From an uncultured Latescibacterota bacterium (GTDB lineage Bacteria; Latescibacterota; UBA2968; UBA8231), in assembly GCA_951813615.1 (NCBI GenBank), contig OX638377.1, forward strand, positions 6,173,739-6,237,738: a stretch of DNA of 64,000 nucleotides, given 5' to 3'. The position numbers and the translations under genes are program-made. Below are positions 41,508 to 50,941 of this stretch, piece by piece; position 1 is the first letter of the stretch, and every line of letters begins with the position of its first letter. The notes under the pieces are model-generated. The model saw only the letters and a list, made by a program, of their open reading frames with translations. It was not told where the DNA came from and searched no databases.

Positions 41508-42506
41508 CTACCCCGCCAAATCCAGTTTATCCAGCACTTCTTTGTTGACCACGTGATCGGGGACTTTGCCCTGCAATAGCGCGACGATGCTCTGTGCGGC
41601 GACGAGGGACATGCGCTTGCGGGCGGTTAGGGTTCTGGAGCCGGTGTGGGGCAGGGCCAGCACCTTGTCGCGGCGGACTAATTCGAGGGATTGGCCTTGC
41701 GGCGGTTCGGTGGCTTGGCAGTCGAGGCCCGCGCCGCCTAGGTGGCCGCTGTCGAGCGCGGCCATCAGGGCAGCTTCGTCAACTAAACCGCCGCGAGCAG
41801 TGTTAATCAGGTAGGATCCCTTTTTCATAAGGCCAAGGAACTCGGCATTGACGAGGTGGTGGTTTTCCTCGGTCAGCGGCAGGTGCAAGGTAACGGCGTC
41901 GGCTTGAGACAGGAGGGTGGCGCGGTCGGCAGGCTCGGCACCGAGGGCGCGGATTTGCGTGTCGTCGATATAGGGGTCGTGGACGAGGACTCGCATCTTG
42001 AAGCCGCGGGCGCGGCGCACGACTTCGGCACCGATGCGGCCACAGCCGACCAGCCCCAAGGTCATGGCGCTGAGGTCTTCGCCGACGGGGACATCGTAGA
42101 TGTCTGCCGATTTGACTCGGTGGTCGCCTAACCTGAGCGAGCGCACCATCCCGAGAAGCAGGGCGAAGGTCAGGTCGGCCACGGCGTCGGCCATGGCACC
42201 GGGGGTATTGGTGACGACGATGCCGCGCTGGGTGCAGTAATCGAGGTCAACCTTGTCGAATCCGACGCCGTTGCGGGCGATGATCTTGAGGTTGGCCGCT
42301 TGGTCCATGGTGGCGGCGTTGAGGTTTTCGCCGCCGGCCAACAGGGCGTCGAAGCCGTCCAGCTTGGCGCGCGTTTCCTCGTCGAGCCAGCCGGGTTGGG
42401 GGTGTCGGATCTGAATGGCGAAGCCGGCGCGTTCAATAAGCTCGCGGGCTTGGCTTTGGCCTTGAAACTCGATCTCGACGCTGGACAGGATGCGGGGTTG
42501 AGTCAT
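41508..42506 (-). CDS. D-3-phosphoglycerate dehydrogenase-like 2-hydroxyacid dehydrogenase
   Basis: 332 aa from ATG 42506 after AGAGGA. NAD motif is LVGCGRIGAEV; catalytic Arg in NTARGG, Glu in DCQATEPPQ and His in LPHTGSRT. It keeps only the catalytic and NAD domains, with no ACT domain. Overlap of genes suggests co-transcription with the malate dehydrogenase-like gene that ends 14 bases before it. Substrate uncertain. Confidence 0.92.
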   Translation of the reverse strand: MTQPRILSSVEIEFQGQSQARELIERAGFAIQIRHPQPGWLDEETRAKLDGFDALLAGGENLNAATMDQAANLKIIARNGVGFDKVDLDYCTQRGIVVTNTPGAMADAVADLTFALLLGMVRSLRLGDHRVKSADIYDVPVGEDLSAMTLGLVGCGRIGAEVVRRARGFKMRVLVHDPYIDDTQIRALGAEPADRATLLSQADAVTLHLPLTEENHHLVNAEFLGLMKKGSYLINTARGGLVDEAALMAALDSGHLGGAGLDCQATEPPQGQSLELVRRDKVLALPHTGSRTLTARKRMSLVAAQSIVALLQGKVPDHVVNKEVLDKLDLAG

Positions 42507-42520
42507 CTGTTCCTCTTCTT

Positions 42521-43522
42521 TTATTGGGCTGTAAAGCGGGTGTGTTCGTAGGAGGCGAAGGGAGTGGTCACTCCCAGCTCGTCGGCTAGTTTCTGAAGGT
42601 GCTGCTGATGTTGGGGGCTGATGGGCACGCCGTCGCGGGCGTATTCGCGCTCCCGTTGCCACTCCAGATTGCCGGGCAGCTCGGCGTGGTCGAGACCGGG
42701 GAAGGGCCGCATGTTGCGTGCGGCGGCGACGAACGCGTCCATCTGCGCTTGGAATTCTTCTAAAGGCATAAACGCGCGCACGTCAAAGGCCGCGAGAAAG
42801 GATCCTTGGTTGGATTCCCAAGGCGATGTCGGCGGGATAAATTGCGGCAAGTAAATCCCGGCCAGCACGCCGCCTAGCGCCCGGTTTATCGCGCCAATGC
42901 CCAGTTCCTTGAAAAAGGCGAAGGGGATCTGCGCGAAGAGTTCCTCGCCCCAGGGCAGCATTGAGGCTCCCATGTCGAGCACGAGGGGCGGTTGCTCCCC
43001 GTTGGGGAAGGCGACGCTGATCGGCGAGGTGGCGTTGACGCCTTTGACTATCGATTCCGGCGGCAGGTTGTAGCGGTGCGAGGAGATGGCGATCCCCACG
43101 CAGCCGGCTGCAGCGGCTATCCGCGAGTACTTGCCGGCGCTGCCGAAGTGGAAGTGATTGCGGGTGGTCGCCGCGCCCGTGCCGTACTCCACCGCCGTCT
43201 CAGCCACCCAAGTCATGGCTTGATGGCAGGGAAAGTGACCCATGCCGCCATCGCCGTCATAGACGCGGGCAGTGGTGGTCGAACTGGTCACCTTTATATT
43301 AGGGCGGGGATTGACGCGGCCTTCGAGCATCATATGCGCGTACCCGGGGATCTGCCAAGTGCCGTGGCTGTGGACGCCGCGCAGGTCGGTGGCCGTCAAA
43401 AGGTCGGCGAGGAGTTGGGCATCTGTGGGATTAGTGCCAGCTTTTTGGAAAAAGTCGGCGGTGAGTTCGCGCAGGACAGCGACTGGGACGCGGATGCCTT
43501 CGGCAGGTGGAGTGTTTCCCAT
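42521..43522 (-). CDS. Malate/L-lactate dehydrogenase family (Ldh2-like)
   Basis: 333 aa from ATG 43522 (GGAGAG upstream). It shows the family's GVHSHGTWQIPGY segment with the catalytic His, the NAD region RVYDGDGGMGHF and TRNHFHFGSAGKYS. Unlike Rossmann dehydrogenases this fold reduces 2-keto acids with NAD(P)H. It pairs with the 2-hydroxyacid dehydrogenase downstream. The two genes on either side diverge, with only 104 bases between their starts. Confidence 0.92.
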   Translation of the reverse strand: MGNTPPAEGIRVPVAVLRELTADFFQKAGTNPTDAQLLADLLTATDLRGVHSHGTWQIPGYAHMMLEGRVNPRPNIKVTSSTTTARVYDGDGGMGHFPCHQAMTWVAETAVEYGTGAATTRNHFHFGSAGKYSRIAAAAGCVGIAISSHRYNLPPESIVKGVNATSPISVAFPNGEQPPLVLDMGASMLPWGEELFAQIPFAFFKELGIGAINRALGGVLAGIYLPQFIPPTSPWESNQGSFLAAFDVRAFMPLEEFQAQMDAFVAAARNMRPFPGLDHAELPGNLEWQREREYARDGVPISPQHQQHLQKLADELGVTTPFASYEHTRFTAQ

Positions 43523-43626
43523 GGCGGCTCTCCGGTTGGAGTCAAAAAAGCGCATTATATACGGGGTTGAGCCTAGGCGTGTCAAGAAGCCGCAGAGGCT
43601 TTCCAAGGATAATGGAGGGACGAGAA

Positions 43627-44853
43627 ATGTCCTACGATCTGTTGTTAAAAGGTGCGCGAGTGATGGACCCTGCGCAGAGCGTGGATGGAATTCGCGACGT
43701 GGGAATTGTCGGGGAGCAGATCGCCGCAGTGGCCGAGGAAATAACGGCTCCGGCAGCAGAGACGATAGACTTGTCCGGCAAAATCCTGACGCCGGGTTGG
43801 ATCGATATCCACGCGCATCTCTACGCGGGATGCTCGACGTGGGGCATTCGCGGCGATGCGCTGTGCTTGGCCACAGGTGTGACGACGATTGTCGATGCTG
43901 GAAGCGCGGGGTGGGCCAACTTTCAGGGGTTTGTCGATTATGTCGTCGAGCCGGCGCGGACCCAAGTTTTGGGATACGTGCACATTTCGGCGATTGGTTT
44001 GACCTGTGGGCCGGTGGGGGAGATGATCGATTTGCAGTACGGCGATCCAGAGCGCACGGCATTTGTGGCCCACCACTGGCAGGAGCACTGCGTCGGCGTC
44101 AAGGTGCGGCAGGGTGGGTTCCAAGTTGGCGAGAATGGGACTAAACCCTTGCAGTTGGCGGTGCAGGCGGCCGGGTGGGCGGGGGTGCCGGTGATGGTAC
44201 ACATCGCTCGGGGGGTGCCGATTGTGGAGGTGCTCGCTCTGCTGCGGCCCGGCGATGTGGTGACCCATTGTTATCAAGGCACGGGCGACTGCGTGGTGGA
44301 CGATGCGGGGACGGTGGTGCCGCAGGTGTGGGAGGCGCGGGAGCGGGGCGTGCTCTTTGACGTAGGGCACGGCGGCGGCAGTTTCGACTACGGGATTGCA
44401 ATACAGGCGCTGGCCGACGGCTTTGTCGCCGATGTGATCAGCACGGACTTACACGCACATAGCTGGGACAGCCCGATTGAGAGTATGCCGGAGACTGCGT
44501 CGAAGTTGCTCAACTTGGGCGTGCCGCTCGAACGCGTCGTGCAGCAGAGTACGGCCGCGGCGGCTGACGCCATTGGGCGTGGCGGGGAATTGGGTACTCT
44601 GCGGGAGGGTACGGTGGCGGATCTGGCGGCGTTTGAGGTGCTGGAGGGGACGTTCGAGTTCCGGGATGTGCGCGGCCGACGCGAGCAGGGGGATCGCAAA
44701 ATCGAGCCGGTATTGACCGTGCGTCGGGGTCGTGCGTATTGGCCGGAAGATCTGCGCGAGGAGCTAGAGGAAGCACGCGAGCGGGCGCGCTTTACACGGA
44801 GTCTCACCGGCAAGAACTTTGCGGCGTTGGGTTGGGTGCCGGGCGGCGAGTGA
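43627..44853 (+). CDS. Dihydroorotase-like amidohydrolase/deacetylase
   Basis: 408 aa from ATG 43627 after GGAGG. The HxH motif is DIHAHLYAG; the carboxylated-lysine position is in VGVKVRQGG; later His residues lie in MVHIARG and VTHCYQG, and the terminal Asp in ISTDLHAHSW. This is the EF_0837/AHA_3915 type, reported to act on N-acetylated amino-acid or imide substrates. Possible role with the neighbouring dehydrogenases is unproven. Confidence 0.88.
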   Translation: MSYDLLLKGARVMDPAQSVDGIRDVGIVGEQIAAVAEEITAPAAETIDLSGKILTPGWIDIHAHLYAGCSTWGIRGDALCLATGVTTIVDAGSAGWANFQGFVDYVVEPARTQVLGYVHISAIGLTCGPVGEMIDLQYGDPERTAFVAHHWQEHCVGVKVRQGGFQVGENGTKPLQLAVQAAGWAGVPVMVHIARGVPIVEVLALLRPGDVVTHCYQGTGDCVVDDAGTVVPQVWEARERGVLFDVGHGGGSFDYGIAIQALADGFVADVISTDLHAHSWDSPIESMPETASKLLNLGVPLERVVQQSTAAAADAIGRGGELGTLREGTVADLAAFEVLEGTFEFRDVRGRREQGDRKIEPVLTVRRGRAYWPEDLREELEEARERARFTRSLTGKNFAALGWVPGGE

Positions 44854-44905
44854 ATAGTGTTTAGAAGATGAGAATTCATAACTGCTACTAAAGGAGTAGA
44901 AAGAC

Positions 44906-45964
44906 TTGTTCGAATCAACTGACGATCTACGTATTGACGAACTCAAACCCTTGATCCCACCGGCGATTCTGATGGAAGAGTTGCCCATTTCGGAAGAGGC
45001 TTCCCACACTGTGGCTACGGCCCGACGCGCATTGGACGCCATACTAGCTGGCGAGGACGACCGGCTAGTGGTGATAGTCGGGCCGTGTTCGATCCACGAT
45101 CCCCAAGCTGCGCTCGAATACGCAGAACGATTAAAGAAAAAGGCCGCGGCCCTAAGCGACGAATTGTACGTGGTGATGCGCGTGTATTTTGAGAAGCCGC
45201 GCACGACTGTCGGCTGGAAGGGGTTGATCAACGACCCGCATTTGGACGACAGTTTCAATATCAACAGCGGCTTGCGCGCCGCGCGCGGCCTGCTGGTGCA
45301 GTTGGGGGATATGGGCTTGCCGACCGGTTCCGAATTCCTCGATACCATCACGCCGCAGTTTATCGCCGACCTGATTGCGTGGGGTGCCATTGGTGCCCGC
45401 ACTACCGAAAGTCAGGTGCACCGCGAATTGGCTTCGGGCCTGTCGATGCCGGTTGGCTTTAAGAATGGGACCGCGGGCAATGTGCAGATCGCCCTCGACG
45501 CTATCGGCGCGGCCCGGCATCCGCATCACTTTCTCTCGGTGACCAAGCAGGGTATTGCGGCGATTGTTGGGACTGCGGGCAATGAGAGCTGCCATTTGAT
45601 CTTGCGCGGCGGCAGCGACGGCACCAACTACGATCACACCAGCGTTGGCACGGCTGCGGCCCAGCTCAAGGAGGCGGACTTGCCGCACCGCGTGATGATC
45701 GATTGCAGCCACGGCAACAGCGCCAAGGATCACAAGCGCCAGCCGGCGGTTGCACGCGCGATCGCCGCACAGGTGGCGGAGGGAGCGCAGGATGTTTTCG
45801 GGGTGATGCTGGAAAGCCACCTGATCGAGGGCAATCAGAAACAACAGGCGGGTAGTGAGTTGGTTTACGGTCAGAGCATTACGGATGCCTGTATTGGGTG
45901 GGAGGATACGGTTGAAGTGTTGGAGGAATTGGCCTCAGCGGTGGGAACGCGGCGGCAAAAATAG
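44906..45964 (+). CDS. aroG: 3-deoxy-7-phosphoheptulonate synthase, class I (AroG type)
   Basis: 352 aa, TTG start after AAAGGAG. The classic signatures are present: KPRTTVGWKGLIND, GARTTESQVHRELASG, GFKNGTAG and GGSDGTNYDH, with DCSHGNSAKDH for the metal site. It condenses PEP and erythrose-4-phosphate in the first step of the shikimate pathway. Which aromatic amino acid inhibits it is not readable. Isolated from other aromatic genes here. Confidence 0.96.
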   Translation: MFESTDDLRIDELKPLIPPAILMEELPISEEASHTVATARRALDAILAGEDDRLVVIVGPCSIHDPQAALEYAERLKKKAAALSDELYVVMRVYFEKPRTTVGWKGLINDPHLDDSFNINSGLRAARGLLVQLGDMGLPTGSEFLDTITPQFIADLIAWGAIGARTTESQVHRELASGLSMPVGFKNGTAGNVQIALDAIGAARHPHHFLSVTKQGIAAIVGTAGNESCHLILRGGSDGTNYDHTSVGTAAAQLKEADLPHRVMIDCSHGNSAKDHKRQPAVARAIAAQVAEGAQDVFGVMLESHLIEGNQKQQAGSELVYGQSITDACIGWEDTVEVLEELASAVGTRRQK

Positions 45965-45994
45965 CAAACGGCGGGGTCGACTGGCCGGGCTAAT

Positions 45995-47158
45995 TTGAAA
46001 AATCTTTCGCTGCTCTTTTTGTGCGAGGCCCTCTCGCGCACCGCCAGTCTCGTCATGCTGTCGAGCATGGCGCTCATCGGCCAGCGGTTGACGCCGAATC
46101 CCGCGCTTGCTACCCTGCCGCTGGCACTGGCACCGGTGGCCACGATGATAATGACGGTGCCTGCAGCGCAGCTAATGCAGCGGCGGGGCCGCAAGCTGGG
46201 TTTTGCCTTGGGTGCCGCGTTGGGCGTCGTCGGGGGCGCGGTGGGGTGTCTGGCCGTGTACCAGGGCAATTTCGCGCTGCTTTGTTTGGGTGGGTTGGGC
46301 ATTGGTGCGGTCAACGGCTTTGCCACCTATTATCGCTTTGCCGCTGGCGAGGTGGTCTCCGAGGATTTTCGCAGTCGCGCCATTTCGCTGGTGATGGCTG
46401 GAGGCGTCATTGCCGCAGTATCGGGATCCAATCTGGCGGCGTGGTCGCGGGAGTGGTTTCCCGACTATTTATTCGCTGGCTCTTTTTTGGGGATTGCCGC
46501 TGTTCATGCGCTGGTTTTGCTGGTGCTCTGCTTTGCCTCCTTTCCCGCGCCCAGCGCCGAGGAGCAGCGGGCGGGTGGGCGTTCGCTTAGGGAGATCGCG
46601 CGGCAGGCGGATTTCGCGCTGGCAGTGATTGGGGCGGTGGCCGCTTGGGGGCTGATGTCGCTGTTGATGAATGCCACGCCGCTGGCGATGAAGCGGCACT
46701 TACATTCCTTCGCCGATACAGCTTGGGTGATTCAGTGGCATGTGTTGGGTATGTACGTGCCGTCTTTTTTTACTGGACACCTAATCGCGCGTTGGGGCGA
46801 GCACCGGATTATGTTCGCCGGCATTGCGTTACTCGGGTGCTCCATTGCGGTCAATTTGAGCGGTATGGGGCTCTATCACTACACTATCGGGTTGGCGCTA
46901 TTGGGTGTGGGGTGGAATTTTCTTTTCGTAGGGTCAACGTCGCTGTTGGCGATGACGCACCGGCCCGAGGAAAAGGCACGGGTGCAATCCTGCAATGACT
47001 TTCTGGTCTTTGGCCTGATGGTGTTGACCAGTTTCGGGGCGGCACCTTTGGAGGGGATGCTGGGCTGGGACCGGCTCAATCACTTGGCGGTGCCCTTTTT
47101 GGTGATGGTGGCGGTGGTGCTGGGGTTGCTGTGGATACGGGTGGGCCGGAGCGGCTGA
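45995..47158 (+). CDS. MFS transporter
   Basis: 387 aa, TTG start 30 bases after aroG. About twelve hydrophobic segments are visible, with the motif-A-like loop QRRGRKLGFALG between helices 2 and 3 and a soluble central loop (EEQRAGGRSLREIARQAD). Substrate unknown. The tail is followed by a short tandem repeat (47171-47200). Confidence 0.88.
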   Translation: MKNLSLLFLCEALSRTASLVMLSSMALIGQRLTPNPALATLPLALAPVATMIMTVPAAQLMQRRGRKLGFALGAALGVVGGAVGCLAVYQGNFALLCLGGLGIGAVNGFATYYRFAAGEVVSEDFRSRAISLVMAGGVIAAVSGSNLAAWSREWFPDYLFAGSFLGIAAVHALVLLVLCFASFPAPSAEEQRAGGRSLREIARQADFALAVIGAVAAWGLMSLLMNATPLAMKRHLHSFADTAWVIQWHVLGMYVPSFFTGHLIARWGEHRIMFAGIALLGCSIAVNLSGMGLYHYTIGLALLGVGWNFLFVGSTSLLAMTHRPEEKARVQSCNDFLVFGLMVLTSFGAAPLEGMLGWDRLNHLAVPFLVMVAVVLGLLWIRVGRSG

Positions 47159-47170
47159 CGAGATCCGCAG

Positions 47171-47200
47171 ATGGACGCAGATGGACGCAGATGGACGCAG
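47171..47200 (+). repeat. Tandem 10-mer ATGGACGCAG x3
   Basis: Three perfect copies following a degenerate one (AGATCCGCAG) in the intergenic region. The sequence belongs to a type of 'GCAGATGGACGCAGATG' repeat seen dispersed in many genomes; copy number may vary. Confidence 0.8.
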
Positions 47201-47277
47201 AATAGTATTCACAAGACGTCCGTATCTTGAATTGTTCAAGTTATTCAGGGTTGCTATACATAAGGAGGGTTTCGACG

Positions 47278-48393
47278 ATGGCTAAATATCGCGTGGGGTT
47301 GATCGGGGCCGGGCGCAAAGGCACGCAGCACGCGCGCGCCTATATGCTCGACGAGCGCACGGAGTTGGTGGCCGTGGCCGATGGAGACCCGGAGAATTTA
47401 GCGCTGTTTCAAAAGCGCACGGGCGTGCCCGGTTATGCCGACTATCGCCAGATGCTAGAAAAAGAGGCGCTCGACATTGCCGCGCCGATTTTGCCGGTTG
47501 GCGTCAACCCGGAGGTCGTTATCGCCTGCGCGCAAGCCGGGGTCAAGGCCATTCTCTGCGAAAAGCCGATCGCGGCCTCATTGGAAGAAGCCGATCGCAT
47601 GGTCGCCGAGTGCAAGAGCCGACGCATTCGCTTTGGTGCGGGCGACTTGGATGTCAATTTGCCGGCTTATCAAAAGGCCCTGGAATTCATTGGCGCGGGT
47701 GAGTTGGGGGCAGTTAAGCGCATCACATTGCTCGGTGGGTCGGGTACGGAGATGTCGGGTGGCGGCTGTCAGCGCTTTACGCTGATGCGCCACTTCGCTG
47801 GGTGCGCCGAGGTGGCGTGGGTATCGGGCTGGGTCAGCGACGATCCTTTGAGCGAACACGACCAAGGTGGGGCCGGGTACGTGCGATTCACCAATGGCAT
47901 TGAGGCGTTTACCTACCGGGATAAGGATGCGCGGGGCCGCGGCTACGAGGTAGCCTGTGAGGACGGGATCTTCTACTCAGACGACAATCTCGTAGGCTTG
48001 TACCGGTACGTCGAAGGCGATGGGGCGAATTGGGAAAAGTTGGAAAAAATTGAGGGTGTCTTGCCAGAAGGGCCGATCTATGGTGCAAAACGCGGGTACG
48101 ACGCCGAGGGCTGGCGGTGGCCCGGGGACCGCAACGTGGCTAGCTGCAAGGCTATTATCGACGCACTGGAGCGGGGCGAGGACCCGCCCGGCAGCGGCGA
48201 GAACGGCGTCAAGGTCCTCGAAATGGCCATTGCGGTGCGCGAGTCGCACCGGCAGGGCTGTACGCCCGTGATGCTGCCGCTGGCCGACCGCAGCCTGCGC
48301 CTCATCCCCAATCCCTCGCGGATGTATAACAAGAAGCCGATCTTAGGCCACGAAAAGTACATGGATCAGGTTTTGTCCCACAAGAAGGACTAA
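47278..48393 (+). CDS. Gfo/Idh/MocA-family oxidoreductase
   Basis: 371 aa from ATG 47278 after AAGGAGG. Rossmann motif LIGAGRKGTQH, catalytic lysine in CEKPIA, and a GFO_IDH_MocA C-terminal domain. In this group the substrate is usually an inositol or sugar acid. It is followed after 33 bases by the glycosidase-like gene at 48427, so they are probably co-transcribed with the epimerase. Confidence 0.92.
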   Translation: MAKYRVGLIGAGRKGTQHARAYMLDERTELVAVADGDPENLALFQKRTGVPGYADYRQMLEKEALDIAAPILPVGVNPEVVIACAQAGVKAILCEKPIAASLEEADRMVAECKSRRIRFGAGDLDVNLPAYQKALEFIGAGELGAVKRITLLGGSGTEMSGGGCQRFTLMRHFAGCAEVAWVSGWVSDDPLSEHDQGGAGYVRFTNGIEAFTYRDKDARGRGYEVACEDGIFYSDDNLVGLYRYVEGDGANWEKLEKIEGVLPEGPIYGAKRGYDAEGWRWPGDRNVASCKAIIDALERGEDPPGSGENGVKVLEMAIAVRESHRQGCTPVMLPLADRSLRLIPNPSRMYNKKPILGHEKYMDQVLSHKKD

Positions 48394-48426
48394 GAGGCCA
48401 CTGCGCCGAGAAATAGGAGCTTAGCC

Positions 48427-49998
48427 ATGGACCGCCCCCGTTTAATTCACTACAACGACGCGCACCACTTTCACGCCAAGCGGCTCGAACCACCGGCCAG
48501 CCGCCACCTCCTGAACTGGCCGGTAGATGAAGTATTGGGCACGGGCGTGGATTTGTTGGTTTTGGGATTGGGTTATAGCGATGTCTTCTTCCACCAGAGT
48601 GAGGTCGGTCGCGTGGTGGGGCAGGGCAAGGAGGTGTGGGAAAACTACATTGACTGGCGGATTATGCGGATGGTTGAGGTGGCCAAGAAGTTGGGTACTG
48701 ACCAGTTATGGGCCGTCGTTGAGCGCGGCCGGGAGACGGGAATGCAGGTGTTTCCCAGCCTCAAATTGCAGGACTCTGCCCGGCCGGGACACGAGCGCTC
48801 GGGGCGGCTCAAGGAACAGTACGGAGCCGCAGTGTGCATTGGCGACGCCGGTCGGGCCGAGTGGTGTTACGACTACGCGCAAGAGACCGTGCAGGAGTAC
48901 AAGCTGGCCCTCATCGGCGAAGTGCTGGAAGGCTATCGAGCCGATGGGTTGGAACTGGATTTTTGCTTTGACAACTTCTATTTCAAAAAGGACGAGATCC
49001 AAGAAAACGCGCCATTGATGACTGAGTTTGTGGCCAAGGTGCGGGCGTTGGCCGAGGAAATCAGCGCACGGCAAGGTCGCAAAATTCCCCTGATGGCGCG
49101 GGTCCATCTGCGCGAGGAAGACAACCTCGCGGTGGGGCTGGACGTGGAAGCTTGGCTACGGGCCGGTAGCCTTGACTGGGTCGTCGGTCAGGATGAAAAC
49201 GTGCTGGTTGATCCTGGCATTCAGGCACCGTGGCTGGCCGAGGTGGCTGAGAATGCGGGTGCTGCTGCGTATTATCGGCCGCCGCGCCGGATCTACGACG
49301 AGCGGGTGGGGTTGCCGAGCATTGAGATGTACCGGGCACTTAGCCAGACCTTGGACTGGCAGGGCTACGCCGGGATGTACTTGGGCTATATGCCTTGGCC
49401 CTTGGCCGAGCGCGAGTACCAGATCCTGCGCGAAGTGGCCTATCCGCAGGTACACATCCGGCGCGACAAGCGCTACTTGTTACAGCCGCGCGAGGGGGTC
49501 ATCGGGGAAGAGACTTCTACGCCAGAGCGCCAAGTGCCGGAACAGCTCTTGGAGGGCGAGACGGTCGCGCTCGACATTTGGGTGGCCGACGATGTGGAAA
49601 GCGCCCGCGGCGACGGCGAGATGCGCCCGGCTATTTTGACGCTGCGCTTTGCCTTTTTCTGCATTGAGGACGACATCGAAATGCGCTTTAATGGCCGGGT
49701 CCTGTCTCGCGCTGAAGCCGAAATCAGCGACGAGCGCGCGTTGACCATTCCTGTTCAGCTCGCTGGGAGTATGGCGGTGCAGGCCCCGTTGGGTTTTTCA
49801 GCGCACTGGTTCCGCTTTCGCTTGGCACCGGAGGAGGTAAGGCGCGGGGCCAATCGGGTCGAGATCGAGGTGAAGAAGCTGGAGGCGCGGGCGGGTTTTG
49901 CCCGCAGCATTAATGGGGCGGAAATTCTGGTCCGCTACAAGGACTTTGTGCGCCCCGAAGGTTTGGTATTGGAGCGGATTGCTCCGCCGGGAGGTTGA
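48427..49998 (+). CDS. Glycoside-hydrolase-like TIM-barrel protein
   Basis: 523 aa, no signal peptide. The first 330 residues show a GHL10/GH-A-like barrel pattern: HYNDAHHFHAK at the N-terminus, ETGMQVFPSLKLQD (strand 3), ADGLELDFCFDNFYF with an acidic residue at strand 4, and the barrel's later VGQDENVLVDP. The last 150 residues form a beta-rich domain. I cannot assign catalytic residues. It lies between the MocA-type gene and an epimerase, fitting carbohydrate metabolism. Confidence 0.65.
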   Translation: MDRPRLIHYNDAHHFHAKRLEPPASRHLLNWPVDEVLGTGVDLLVLGLGYSDVFFHQSEVGRVVGQGKEVWENYIDWRIMRMVEVAKKLGTDQLWAVVERGRETGMQVFPSLKLQDSARPGHERSGRLKEQYGAAVCIGDAGRAEWCYDYAQETVQEYKLALIGEVLEGYRADGLELDFCFDNFYFKKDEIQENAPLMTEFVAKVRALAEEISARQGRKIPLMARVHLREEDNLAVGLDVEAWLRAGSLDWVVGQDENVLVDPGIQAPWLAEVAENAGAAAYYRPPRRIYDERVGLPSIEMYRALSQTLDWQGYAGMYLGYMPWPLAEREYQILREVAYPQVHIRRDKRYLLQPREGVIGEETSTPERQVPEQLLEGETVALDIWVADDVESARGDGEMRPAILTLRFAFFCIEDDIEMRFNGRVLSRAEAEISDERALTIPVQLAGSMAVQAPLGFSAHWFRFRLAPEEVRRGANRVEIEVKKLEARAGFARSINGAEILVRYKDFVRPEGLVLERIAPPGG

Positions 49999-49999
49999 G

Positions 50000-50842
50000 A
50001 TGCGAGTATTGATTACGGGAACTAGCGGTTTTATCGGCCGGGCGTTGGCCGCGGATATGGCGGCGGACCACGAAGTGGTCTGTCTGTCGCGCCAGCCGAC
50101 GGAGGTCTTGGGGGTGGAGGTGGTGGTTGGGGATTTTACGCGGGGGGAGGATTTGCACCTGTTGGATCGGTGGGACTTTGACGCGTTGGTCCATTTGGGG
50201 GCGGTGACGGGCGCGGGCAGCGAACCGGATCTGATGCGGGTCAATGTCATGGGGACCTACGGCTTGTTGCGCTATCTGATCGATCGGGGTTGCCGCAAAT
50301 TTGCATTGGCCTCGTCGATCGCCGCGGTCGGGATGCAGTCGGTGCATTTTCGGCCGCTCGAACTGCCGATGTCGGATGAACATCCGTGTCTCGACCGCGA
50401 GGGCTACGGTTTTTCCAAATACATGATGGAGGAGACGACTCGCTATCTGGCGCGGCAGCGGGCGGAGTTAGACTTCATCAATATTAGGCTGTCTTCGATT
50501 TGGCCCGAGGACCGGGTTCCTGCGCCACGGCAGCCGGGACCGGTGGGACCGTGGGGGATGGGGGCGATTTCGTGTATGTATTTGAGCGATGCGGTGCGGT
50601 GTTTCCGGCTGGCGGCGGAGAGTGCGCACAAGGCGGGAGTGCGGATCTTGAACGCGGTGGGGACGCAGGCCTGTGTGGCCTGTACGGTGCCGGAGTTGAT
50701 GCGGGTTTGGTACGGGGCGGATGCGGAGGAGATCGACATGGCGCACTATGAGCGGGCAGGGCACGAGCGGGATCCGGTGTATGATATTGCGCGGATTGAA
50801 GCGGAGTTGGGATTTGTGCCGGCGCGGAGTGTGTTGCCCTAA
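50000..50842 (+). CDS. NAD-dependent epimerase/dehydratase
   Basis: 280 aa from ATG 50000, with GGGAGG inside the end of the previous gene. Short-chain-dehydrogenase-like GTSGFIG motif (residues 7-13), the catalytic YGFSK (Tyr-x3-Lys) and DFINIRLSSIWP follow. Extended SDR fold; acts on a nucleotide sugar or sugar acid. It ends just before the convergent sulfatase. Confidence 0.92.
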   Translation: MRVLITGTSGFIGRALAADMAADHEVVCLSRQPTEVLGVEVVVGDFTRGEDLHLLDRWDFDALVHLGAVTGAGSEPDLMRVNVMGTYGLLRYLIDRGCRKFALASSIAAVGMQSVHFRPLELPMSDEHPCLDREGYGFSKYMMEETTRYLARQRAELDFINIRLSSIWPEDRVPAPRQPGPVGPWGMGAISCMYLSDAVRCFRLAAESAHKAGVRILNAVGTQACVACTVPELMRVWYGADAEEIDMAHYERAGHERDPVYDIARIEAELGFVPARSVLP

Positions 50843-50941
50843 ATCAAGTTTTCGACCAGCGTCGGCTGACCGGGGTGAGCTGGCGATAGTCGGGGATTAC
50901 TGGACAATGTCGGCTACGCGCCCTTCACCCATTGCCACTGC

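Noticed and set aside
41469..41516. Possible hairpin GGTGGGT...ACCCACTACC after the AlbA_2 gene
   Set aside because: Stem is imperfect and no T-run follows; too weak to call a terminator.
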